This document shows positions 53,260-59,368 of a stretch of DNA of 59,368 nucleotides, in pieces. How positions within the stretch are numbered: the stretch's first letter is position 1; every line of letters begins with the position of its first letter. The DNA comes from Clostridia bacterium (GTDB taxonomy: Bacteria; Bacillota; Clostridia; Christensenellales; Aristaeellaceae). The position numbers and the translations under genes are program-made. The notes beneath the pieces are model-generated. The model made no database searches. It saw only the letters and a list, made by a program, of their open reading frames with translations, and was not told where the DNA came from. The stretch is taken from positions 1 through 59,368 of the forward strand of contig JAGBEX010000039.1 of the NCBI GenBank assembly GCA_017936765.1. Direction: 5' to 3'.

Positions 53260-54838
53260 GATGAAAGACCTCGATCTTTGGTAAATTTTTCGGGAATAGT
53301 GTAGCACCGGGGGAGGCGGCGGTCAAGGGTTGTTTGATGCAAAAGAAAAACCTCAGTCTTACGACTGAGGTTATCCGTGGAGCATCACTTGACAAATCCG
53401 AACCAAAGGCCTGCTGGACGGCATCGAGCGAAATTGTCTCGGTGCCGTCCTTGTAGTTGTAGGTCATCACCAACCGGTCATCATAAACATACACGCTGTT
53501 GACGAAAGTGTCAATGATTTGTTTCTGATATTCCAGATCGTCGGGATCGCCATACTTGAACCGGCTGATCCACGTGACAATCTGCTCCTTGGTGAACCGG
53601 GGCTTTTGTAGCTGCTCCTGCAGGATGCTGATGTTCAGCTCCTCGCGGCGCGCCTCTAGATCCTGCAAGCGCTGTTTTGTGGATGGAGTAATGATGCCAG
53701 CCTCGATGGCGTTTAGCATGTTCTGAATGGATTTCTCGCACTCTCTCAGCTGCTGCTTCAGCGATGGCAGAAGGGTGCTTTCCTTGTTCTGGTAGGCATC
53801 CAGTGCGTCAGCAATGCGGTCGATCACGTCATCATGCAGCACGCGCGCGATAGTCGCTGTGACCACGGTGCGCTCGATCCAGCGCTTCTTGACGGCCTTC
53901 AGCGTGCATCCCTGCTTTCGCTTTGCGCCGCCGCACTTGTAGTAGTAGTGAACCTCGCCATTGCGACTCCTGCCGCTTTCACCTGCCAGCATGCGCCCGC
54001 AGTAACCGCAGAACAGCTTCGTGGTCAGCAGATATTCCTCGTCTGCTTTTGCACGGGCAGGCGCGTGGCGGTTGACCTCCATCCGCCGCTGCACCCGGTC
54101 GAATAGCTCCATGTCGATGATGACAGGCAGCTTGTCTGGAATGACGATCTTGCCATACCGGTATTCGCCGATGTATTTGCGGTTCTTCAGCACCGTGCCC
54201 AGGCTGCCGATCCGGAACGGCAGTCCCTTTGCTGTGCGGATACCCCGCTCATTGAGGGAAGCCACGATATCCGTCATGCTCTCCCCTTTGTCATACCGTT
54301 GGAAGATCTCCTGTACGATGGGCGCAGTGATCGGGTCAAGCTCCATGACGCCGTCCGGGCCCTTCCGCAAGCCCAGCGGCACCGTGCCGCCGTTGTTCTT
54401 TCCCTTCATAGCATTCTCCATCTGGCCGCGCTGGATTTTTACAGACAGCTCGGCGGAATAGTATTCGGACAGGCCCTCCAGCAGGGATTCCAGCAGGATG
54501 CCCTCGGGGCTGTCGCTGATGTTCTCGGTGGCAGAAATCACCTTGACGCCGTTTTTCTTCAGAATGTGCTTGTAGGTCGCGCTGTCATAGCGGTCACGGG
54601 AGAAGCGATCCAGCTTCCACACGATGATTGCATCGAACAGCCGCTTCTCGCTGTCGTTGATCATCCGCTGGAAATCCGGGCGGTCTGCTGTTCGTGCGGA
54701 CATGGCGCGGTCGATGTAGTTGCCGATAATGGTGATGCCGCTGCGTTCGGCATAGGCCATGCACTCGCGCAGCTGGCCCTCGATGCTCTCCTCGCGCTGG
54801 CTGTCCGAGGAATAGCGGGCATAAATCACACCAGTCAT
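53015..54838 (-). CDS. Large serine recombinase with run-on C-terminus
   Basis: A site-specific recombinase that integrates and excises the mobile element. The resolvase domain starts YARYSSDSQREES with the catalytic serine at residue 10. The recombinase domain follows (about 160-260), then a zinc ribbon (FCGYCGRML ... YYKCGGAKRKQGC, about 285-325) and a coiled coil. Homology to the family appears to end near GSDLSSDAPR (about residue 490). The frame then stays open for about 120 more codons, through its terminator and antisense into the CLC gene. The tail is probably read-through host sequence. Start 54838 has GGAGGTGA upstream. Confidence 0.88.
   Translation of the reverse strand: MTGVIYARYSSDSQREESIEGQLRECMAYAERSGITIIGNYIDRAMSARTADRPDFQRMINDSEKRLFDAIIVWKLDRFSRDRYDSATYKHILKKNGVKVISATENISDSPEGILLESLLEGLSEYYSAELSVKIQRGQMENAMKGKNNGGTVPLGLRKGPDGVMELDPITAPIVQEIFQRYDKGESMTDIVASLNERGIRTAKGLPFRIGSLGTVLKNRKYIGEYRYGKIVIPDKLPVIIDMELFDRVQRRMEVNRHAPARAKADEEYLLTTKLFCGYCGRMLAGESGRSRNGEVHYYYKCGGAKRKQGCTLKAVKKRWIERTVVTATIARVLHDDVIDRIADALDAYQNKESTLLPSLKQQLRECEKSIQNMLNAIEAGIITPSTKQRLQDLEARREELNISILQEQLQKPRFTKEQIVTWISRFKYGDPDDLEYQKQIIDTFVNSVYVYDDRLVMTYNYKDGTETISLDAVQQAFGSDLSSDAPRITSVVRLRFFFCIKQPLTAASPGATLFPKNLPKIEVFHHASQAAPCIPAVYRHLPALGGYRRADRRVVRAGGRGVCPGGGGCDPPEAASRLSAVSFAPGRPAHCRAVPAAASSPVPGDG
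53349..53372 (-). terminator. Terminator inside the extended recombinase reading frame
   Basis: AACCTCAGTC (53349-53358) and GACTGAGGTT (53363-53372) form a 10-bp stem; on the minus strand TTTTTCTTTT follows. It is the natural end of the recombinase transcript, yet the recombinase frame stays open through it. Confidence 0.85.
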
Positions 54839-54842
54839 GGGC

Positions 54843-55475
54843 TCACCTCCAATCTGTTGCATTCGGCATGTAGCCGGTCTTGACGTTGTGCAGGGCGGAT
54901 GCTTCCAGCTTCTTCGCACGGCGTTTGGTCAGGTGATAACGACGGGCTGCCTCTGCATGGGACAAGGGTACATCATCACCAAATCCGTAGCGCACGCTGA
55001 TCCAGGCATTCTCCCGCACGGACAGCTTCGCAACGGCTGCCTGGATTCGCTGGGTATTCTCCTTCTGCAAATAAATCCATTCCGGATTGTGTTCATAACT
55101 GCTGGCCTCCGGCGAGCATTTCTTGTAATCGCCCCATGTGGGCTCCTGCGGCTCATGGGCGATCTCCTTCTCTGCGCGAGGCAGCGCTTTGCGCAGGACG
55201 TCACGGATCGCATTATGGATGATCCGCCTCGCATAGGTCAGGAAGGTCGCATTCGTGCCCGGAGAATAAGTCTCGGCGGCTCGCAGCAATGCGATGGCTC
55301 CCTCTTGTGTGAAATCGTCAGCATCCATCCACAGCCCCGGATAACGCCCGGCATAAGCCAGCGCGATGCTGCGGATGAATGGATAGTTGGCAAGGTACAG
55401 CTGTTCAGCCGCTTGCCGGTTGCCCGCCTGATAAGCAAGGCACAGTTCTTCGTTGGTCATTTGGGTTTTCTTCAT
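54843..55475 (-). CDS. Mobile-element sigma-70-like factor
   Basis: A 210-residue protein with sigma region 2 (YPFIRSIALAYAGRYPGLWM, DADDFTQEGAIALLRAAETY and ATFLTYARRIIHNAIRDVLR, about residues 28-95) and a region 4-like helix-turn-helix near LSHAEAARRYHLTKRRAKKL (about 170-190). It probably directs RNA polymerase to element promoters. It overlaps the end of the XRE gene by 71 bases and ends four bases before the recombinase start, so it may set recombinase expression. Confidence 0.88.
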   Translation of the reverse strand: MKKTQMTNEELCLAYQAGNRQAAEQLYLANYPFIRSIALAYAGRYPGLWMDADDFTQEGAIALLRAAETYSPGTNATFLTYARRIIHNAIRDVLRKALPRAEKEIAHEPQEPTWGDYKKCSPEASSYEHNPEWIYLQKENTQRIQAAVAKLSVRENAWISVRYGFGDDVPLSHAEAARRYHLTKRRAKKLEASALHNVKTGYMPNATDWR

Positions 55476-56322
55476 TGTCTTTTACCTGATTGAGAATTGA
55501 AAAGTATTGTAGCAGTCCCTTTTGGATTTGCCCAAGGGCAGCGGTCATCTGCTCGTTGTATGCTTCCGGCACCTCCATCATGGCCATAGCGCCCATGATG
55601 CCGCCGACAATTTGCTCCGGGGAGATCTGATGCAGGTCGATGCCGTCCTGTCCTTTAGTCAAGGTTTCGGTCATTTGCTGCATGGACTCCTTCGTGAGTG
55701 CTGTTGCCTGATGGGCGTTGTCAGGGCCGTCTTTCTTTATATCACGGACGATCTGCAAAAAGGTCTGCTGGATCGTGTCCAGTTCCGATACATGCAGCGG
55801 CTGACGCTGCGCTTGCAGCATATGGGCTGTGTCATATGCTGCGTACATATCATCTTTGTGGGCCTTGCCCTGCGTCAGCACCAACCCGCCGAGGGAGGAC
55901 AGCATTTGGTTCTGCGCTGCGAGCCCTGACGCAAACAGCTCGTCCTTATAGGAGGACAACAGGCGTGTCAGCTCGCCGAACCGGGGATGCTCCAACAGCT
56001 CACACACAATCGCCGGATCGACCTTGTGCGTGTAGAGATTTCGTGCAGCCTGCACCGTCAGCCCCAGCTCACCGATGTCGTAATGCTTGCGATCCGGTAT
56101 GTCGGTGTTACCCAACAGGAAATCGGTGGACACATTGAGGCGCTGGGCAATCTTCTGCAGGCTGGTATCAGACAACTTGTCCGTCTTGCCGCTCATGAAG
56201 CGGCTGAGGGTGCTTTTGTCGATGCTGATGGCATGGGCCAGCTCAGATTGCTTCAGATTATTAGCGCGACACAGGTCGCGGATTCTGTCCCGGACGTCGC
56301 CGGGAAGCCAGTTTTGAGGCAT
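55405..56322 (-). CDS. XRE-family regulator with large helical domain
   Basis: A 305-residue protein. Residues 8-70 form a Cro/CI helix-turn-helix (LKQSELAHAISIDKSTLSRF and MSGKTDKLSDTSLQKIAQRL). The remaining 230 residues are predicted by eye to be mostly helical, rich in Gln and Met, with no family I recognise. It is likely the element's master regulator, upstream of the sigma factor and recombinase. Its 3' end overlaps the sigma gene in another frame by 71 bases. AAAGGAGGCGATG lies before the start. Confidence 0.88.
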   Translation of the reverse strand: MPQNWLPGDVRDRIRDLCRANNLKQSELAHAISIDKSTLSRFMSGKTDKLSDTSLQKIAQRLNVSTDFLLGNTDIPDRKHYDIGELGLTVQAARNLYTHKVDPAIVCELLEHPRFGELTRLLSSYKDELFASGLAAQNQMLSSLGGLVLTQGKAHKDDMYAAYDTAHMLQAQRQPLHVSELDTIQQTFLQIVRDIKKDGPDNAHQATALTKESMQQMTETLTKGQDGIDLHQISPEQIVGGIMGAMAMMEVPEAYNEQMTAALGQIQKGLLQYFSILNQVKDNEENPNDQRRTVPCLSGGQPASG

Positions 56323-56357
56323 ATCATCGCCTCCTTTCTTTGTTGTGGGGTATATAC

Positions 56358-56609
56358 CTATCTTTCTGATACCTTTGATTCCGTCACAGCCACCTGCATG
56401 GCCTGGAGCTTCCGCAGGTGCTCCCGCAGGTTGTACAACGCTGTACCGATGGTGTCAAAGGCCGTGGCCGCTTCGGGCTGCTGATTATCACGTGCAAGGC
56501 TTTGCAGAGACAATGCATCTTCCTCATACAGTGTGATTGCCCCCTCCACCAGTAGCCGCATCTCAGATGCTGCATCGCTGGATTTCCACAGGTACTCATT
56601 CATATTCAT
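56358..56609 (-). CDS. Small helical protein of the mobile element
   Basis: An 83-residue acidic, helical protein (SDAASEMRLLVEGAITLYEE and ALYNLREHLRKLQAMQ). No recognised domain. Its ATG overlaps the stop of the TnpV gene by four bases, so it is part of the same transcript. It probably supports element regulation or maintenance, but no function can be read. Confidence 0.7.
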   Translation of the reverse strand: MNMNEYLWKSSDAASEMRLLVEGAITLYEEDALSLQSLARDNQQPEAATAFDTIGTALYNLREHLRKLQAMQVAVTESKVSER

Positions 56610-56959
56610 GCATACACCAGCTCCGTGAAAATGACTTCTTCGACCTGTGCCTTTGCTGCGTTCATTTCAGCTACCCAGCGTATGGGATCGCGGCTCTTCA
56701 ACTCCTCCGTGATGCCGCGCTGCTTCATCAGCTGGGGCATCATGGTGTCCAGGCGGTGCTGGGCAGCCTGGTCGATCTCCGTCAGGTGCCAGAACAGCTT
56801 GCCGCTCAGGACGAGCTGGTTCAAAAGCAGCTGCCTGTGTTCCATCAGGTAGGCACGGCGCATGCGACCGTACTTTCCTAAAGGTGTGGTAGGCTGGTCG
56901 CCAACAGTCAGGTTCGGGTAATAGTAGTCGCCATGTTTGATATAGGTCAGCTCTGTCAT
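56606..56959 (-). CDS. TnpV-family transposon protein
   Basis: A 117-residue protein matching the TnpV family found in clostridial transposons: MTELTYIKHGDYYYPNL, PLGKYGRMRRAYLMEHR, LLNQLVLSGKLFWHLTEID and WVAEMNAAKAQVEEVIFTEL. TnpV has no firmly known biochemical role. It is the first gene of the minus-strand run TnpV - small protein - XRE - sigma - recombinase. AGGAGGGACATAT precedes the start. Confidence 0.92.
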   Translation of the reverse strand: MTELTYIKHGDYYYPNLTVGDQPTTPLGKYGRMRRAYLMEHRQLLLNQLVLSGKLFWHLTEIDQAAQHRLDTMMPQLMKQRGITEELKSRDPIRWVAEMNAAKAQVEEVIFTELVYA

Positions 56960-57125
56960 ATATGTCCCTCCTCATGTTTATTTATCATTATATAACATTT
57001 CATTTCTGGTGCACGGTTGCGTTTCACTGTGAGCCCGTCTGCTGCACAACCTTCCACTACTATTTTGCAGAATGCAGACCAGCTTGTCAATTTTGCCGAT
57101 TGGCTAATTTCGGACCGGGAACGTC

Positions 57126-57371
57126 ACTTCTGCCCGAGTTGGTCAGAAGTTTTTAGAGTAAAGGAGCCTTCACGGAGCCCAATTCGTTATGGAAGTAAAA
57201 TGTGTCTCAAATTGGGACACATTTCTGCTGCCACATATATGATAAAGCACCTCGTTGCAGGATTGCAAATAAGTCACCGGAGAAAATGAAAGAACTTCGT
57301 GCCAACTTGGCACGAAGTTCCGTAAAGTATGATGATGGTGTTAACTTCGCGCCAAGTTGGCGCGAAGTTAA
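57126..57371. repeat. Cluster of four palindromes with a CCAA-N-TTGG core
   Basis: Four inverted repeats share the centre CCAA-N-TTGG but have different, self-complementary arms. The first, 57126-57150, has ACTTCTG/CAGAAGT arms and two decayed core positions. The second, 57198-57224, has AAATGTGTC/GACACATTT arms and core TCAAATTGG. The third, 57292-57320, has GAACTTCGTGCCAA and its complement, perfect over 14 bp. The fourth, 57341-57371, has TTAACTTCGCGCCAA and its complement, perfect over 15 bp. They lie in a 700-base gene-free region between TnpV and the IS200-like element. Possible roles are oriT or protein-binding sites. Confidence 0.8.
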
Positions 57372-57644
57372 TGATCACATTTGCCAAAATATGTATTCGC
57401 GCAATCGAACTAAAGGTACTAATATCTATCTTTCATTACACGCAAGGTATCATACCTTATTTCATCTTAAATCCGTTGCATTCTTGCAACAGCAACGCTG
57501 CACACAAATGCACCAATGTATAAAACGCGTCATAGCACTCATTTTCAGAAAAACTCTCGTATATTTTAACAGATGAATCCTTCATCCGTTCCATTCAAAC
57601 AGGTCGCAGCCATGCGGCCTGTTTTGTTTTGTTAAGCGCTTTAG

Positions 57645-58375
57645 CAAGAAAATAACCACCAGCAGAGCTGGTGGGATAAAGAAGCTTTAGCGGAAAAGAA
57701 ACCTCCTTTGCTAAAATAGAAGCAGGTCTGGCAACCGCAACAAAAGCAAAGGAGGTTTGTCATTTATGACAAATGACAGTAAAAGTTTATCACATACGAA
57801 ATGGAATTGCAAATACCATAAGTATTTGCCCCCAAGTACAGAAGGTTGGCAATCTATGGACAGATAAAGAGCGATATAGGAAAAATACTCAGGCAACTGT
57901 GTGAAGCGAAGAATGTGGAAATCATAGAGGCAGAAGCATGTCCGGATCACATACACATGCTGGTGAGTATACCGCCCCATTTAAGTGTAGCGCAATTCAT
58001 GGGGTATCTGAAGGGGAAAAGCTCGCTAATGATATTCGACCGACATGCAAATCTGAAGTATAAGTATGGCAATCGATATTTCTGGTGCAGAGGATACTAT
58101 GTGGATACAGTAGGACGGAATAAAGAAAAGATAGCAGAATACATTCGCAATCAGCTGCAAGAAGATGCCATGTATGAGCAGATAAGCATGAAGGAGTATA
58201 TTGACCCGTTTACGGGTAGCAAGCATGACAAGGCATAAGAAAAGGCCGCTTTAGCGGCGGCCTGAGAAGTAGTTGCGATTGCCAGATTTTTCGATGCGTC
58301 TTTAGATGCTTGCCGGAACTAATGCCTTGAAGGCGCGGTGCATACCACCGGCTTAGCCGGTGGTTTTGATTCCGG
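57645..58375 (+). mobile_element. IS200-like insertion sequence
   Basis: The element is bounded by subterminal hairpins. The left one is CCACCAGC-AGA-GCTGGTGG (57656-57674) and the right one CCACCGGC-TTA-GCCGGTGG (58345-58363), both 8-bp stems with three-base loops, as used by single-strand HUH transposases. It contains only a TnpA gene, with no TnpB. Exact ends are approximate because the target tetranucleotide cannot be fixed by eye. Confidence 0.8.
57766..58238 (+). pseudogene. IS200-type TnpA transposase with a frameshift
   Basis: The reading frame starts at ATG 57766 (MTNDSKSLSHTKWNCKYH, with GGAGG ten bases upstream). About one base is missing near 57820, and it resumes in another frame as FAPKYRR then AIYGQIKSDIGKILRQLCEA. 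The HUH motif (CPDHIHMLVSIPP) and the catalytic tyrosine (KIAEYIRNQLQED) are intact downstream. The element is probably inactive on its own unless frameshifting restores it. Confidence 0.85.
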
Positions 58376-58420
58376 AACATCACAATCGTTTCCCATTTAT
58401 GGCTAACAGAAAGGAGCCCC

Positions 58421-58609
58421 ATGCAGGAGAATCCCCGCACAGACAACGGCGCAATGGACATTCCTGATTATGCTATTCAGCGGATCGCCCGTTGCCTGCT
58501 GCCCAGATTGCTGGCTTACTTCGAATCTAAAGAAGGCCAGCGTGAACTTGCGTCCGGGAACAGCAATACCACAACTGATCATTCGGACGCCGCCCCGTGC
58601 ATCCCGTAA
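58421..58609 (+). CDS. Small mobile-element protein
   Basis: A 62-residue protein with a helical core (IPDYAIQRIARCLLPRLLAY) followed by a charged, then Ser/Thr-rich tail. AAAGGAGCCCC lies before the ATG. Similar small proteins occur beside mobilization genes in clostridial elements, by my recollection of their look; the function is unknown. Confidence 0.6.
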   Translation: MQENPRTDNGAMDIPDYAIQRIARCLLPRLLAYFESKEGQRELASGNSNTTTDHSDAAPCIP

Positions 58610-58673
58610 GGCATTGCACACGACACACCCGCCACGGAGGTAACGATGGCAACTTATTGAAAGAGGATGACTT

Positions 58674-58994
58674 ATGACCATAAACAACGAAACCAAACTG
58701 ACTACCGAACAGAGGCTTCAGCGCAGCATTGAGCGCAACGAAGCCAAGCTGCAAAAGGCTGAGGAAAAACGCAAGCAGCTAAAAGAACAGCGGCGCGAGC
58801 TTGAAAAGCAAGCTTATGAGAACCGGCTGACAACCCGTGCGATCATGCTGGAGGAATTCCTTCAGGAGCCGGAGATCCTGACGAACGAGGATGTGCGGAA
58901 TTATCTCGCGTACCTGTTCAATTATCCAGCCAACCAGCAGCGGCTGCAGAAGCTGATTGATGATCGCAAAGCGCAGCTGGCAGCCACTGAATGA
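58674..58994 (+). CDS. DUF3847-like mobilization-associated protein
   Basis: A 106-residue protein with a charged coiled-coil N-terminus (about residues 10-50, ERNEAKLQKAEEKRKQLKEQ) and a compact C-terminal part (TRAIMLEEFLQEPEILTNED). This layout resembles DUF3847, small proteins often placed before the relaxase of mobilizable elements. The relaxase is expected beyond the window. A second, similar gene follows 72 bases later. Confidence 0.7.
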   Translation: MTINNETKLTTEQRLQRSIERNEAKLQKAEEKRKQLKEQRRELEKQAYENRLTTRAIMLEEFLQEPEILTNEDVRNYLAYLFNYPANQQRLQKLIDDRKAQLAATE

Positions 58995-59066
58995 CCGTCA
59001 CTCACCCCCATACGGCCACGCGGCAGGGATACGCTCCCTGCCGCCATTTTGATTGGAGAATAGATA

Positions 59067-59368
59067 ATGAACAAGATAACCATTGAACAGAAAATCCAGT
59101 ACACTGAAAAAGAGATTGCCCGACTGGAGCACCAGAAGAAAATCAAGCAGCACGAAGCAAAACAGCTTGAACGGAATCGCCGTAACCGCCGCATTTTCAC
59201 ACGTGGCGGCATGTTAGAACGCTTCATGCAGCGCCCGCTGCTATTGACAGACGATCAGGTGTACCAATTGCTGCAAACAGCGTTCAATACCGAGGCTGTT
59301 CAGACGATGGAAAAGGCGCTGATCAACGAGGCTGTACGGGCCGTGACCCAGGCTGCGGAGGACACAGA
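59067..59368 (+). CDS. DUF3847-like protein, second copy, cut by the window end
   Basis: An ATG at 59067 with GGAGA upstream opens a frame that runs off the window after 100 codons. The product has a coiled-coil start (NKITIEQKIQYTEKEIARLE) and FTRGGMLERFMQRPLLLTDD, which matches the DUF3847 core better than the preceding gene does. The two genes share layout and are probably paralogues. Confidence 0.75.
   Translation, partial: MNKITIEQKIQYTEKEIARLEHQKKIKQHEAKQLERNRRNRRIFTRGGMLERFMQRPLLLTDDQVYQLLQTAFNTEAVQTMEKALINEAVRAVTQAAEDT

Larger units (their letters stand above)
53387..59368. mobile_element. One end of an integrative mobilizable element
   Basis: From the recombinase 3' end to the window edge all genes are of mobile type: serine recombinase, sigma factor, XRE regulator, TnpV, IS200 relic and DUF3847-like proteins. 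The end next to the CLC gene should hold one attachment site, within about 53340-53400. The other end is outside the window, so size and cargo are unknown. Confidence 0.8.

Noticed and set aside
52024..53340. Fluoride riboswitch for the CLC gene
   Set aside because: The leader shows none of the conserved fluoride-riboswitch sequence blocks and is too short.
57126..57371. CRISPR array
   Set aside because: The repeats are palindromes with different arms and irregular spacing, not identical repeats with unique spacers of constant length.

Overview
The window reads as part of the chromosome of a GC-rich, Gram-positive-type anaerobe of class Clostridia, probably a gut organism. The evidence is strong AGGAGG ribosome sites, the secA-prfB pair, a MATE pump, GyrI/AraC, DUF4179 anti-sigma and ferredoxin-like DUF362 proteins, TnpV and DUF3847 mobile-element proteins, and surface-polymer genes without any outer-membrane machinery. 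No rRNA, tRNA or CRISPR array was seen.

Layout. (1) 0-9.3 kb: secA, prfB, a DUF1461 membrane protein, tsaD, a GtrA-like protein, small membrane proteins and a DUF362 ferredoxin-like protein. (2) 9.7-20 kb: lysA with a YfcE-like phosphodiesterase, an AraC/GyrI pair, a MATE pump, and a three-gene set (secreted protein, zinc-ribbon/TM/TPR-like repeat protein, acyltransferase). (3) 20.5-36 kb: an XRE regulator, the aroE-aroQ-deacetylase operon, rfbA-rfbC-rfbB and a distant rfbD (a complete dTDP-rhamnose pathway), an ECF sigma/anti-sigma pair, CHAP-asnA, and a GH106-like glycosidase. (4) 34.8-41.3 kb: an amino-sugar operon nagB - GlmU-like acetyltransferase - glmM whose leader carries a recognisable glmS-type self-cleaving ribozyme; upstream lies an HTH-cytidylyltransferase fusion, divergent from a LicC-like nucleotidyltransferase and an organophosphate antiporter. 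(5) 41.3-48.2 kb: a markedly AT-rich island encoding two glycosyltransferases, a sugar aminotransferase, an N-acetyltransferase and a Wzm/Wzt (TagGH)-type exporter, flanked by gene debris. (6) 48.3-53.3 kb: a maltose-type ABC importer without its ATPase, and a CLC channel. (7) 53.4 kb to the end: one end of an integrative mobilizable element (serine recombinase, sigma factor, XRE protein, TnpV, a palindrome cluster, a frameshifted IS200, DUF3847-like proteins) running off the window.

Intergenic spaces are filled with two families of modular hairpin repeats, often starting directly after stop codons.

The most striking signal is the glmS-type ribozyme placed before nagB rather than glmS. With a GlmU-type acetyltransferase and GlmM in the same operon, it suggests that NagB may work in the biosynthetic direction (fructose-6-P to GlcN-6-P) under GlcN-6-P feedback. 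That interpretation is inference; the ribozyme call rests on matched conserved sequence blocks and foldable helices read by eye.
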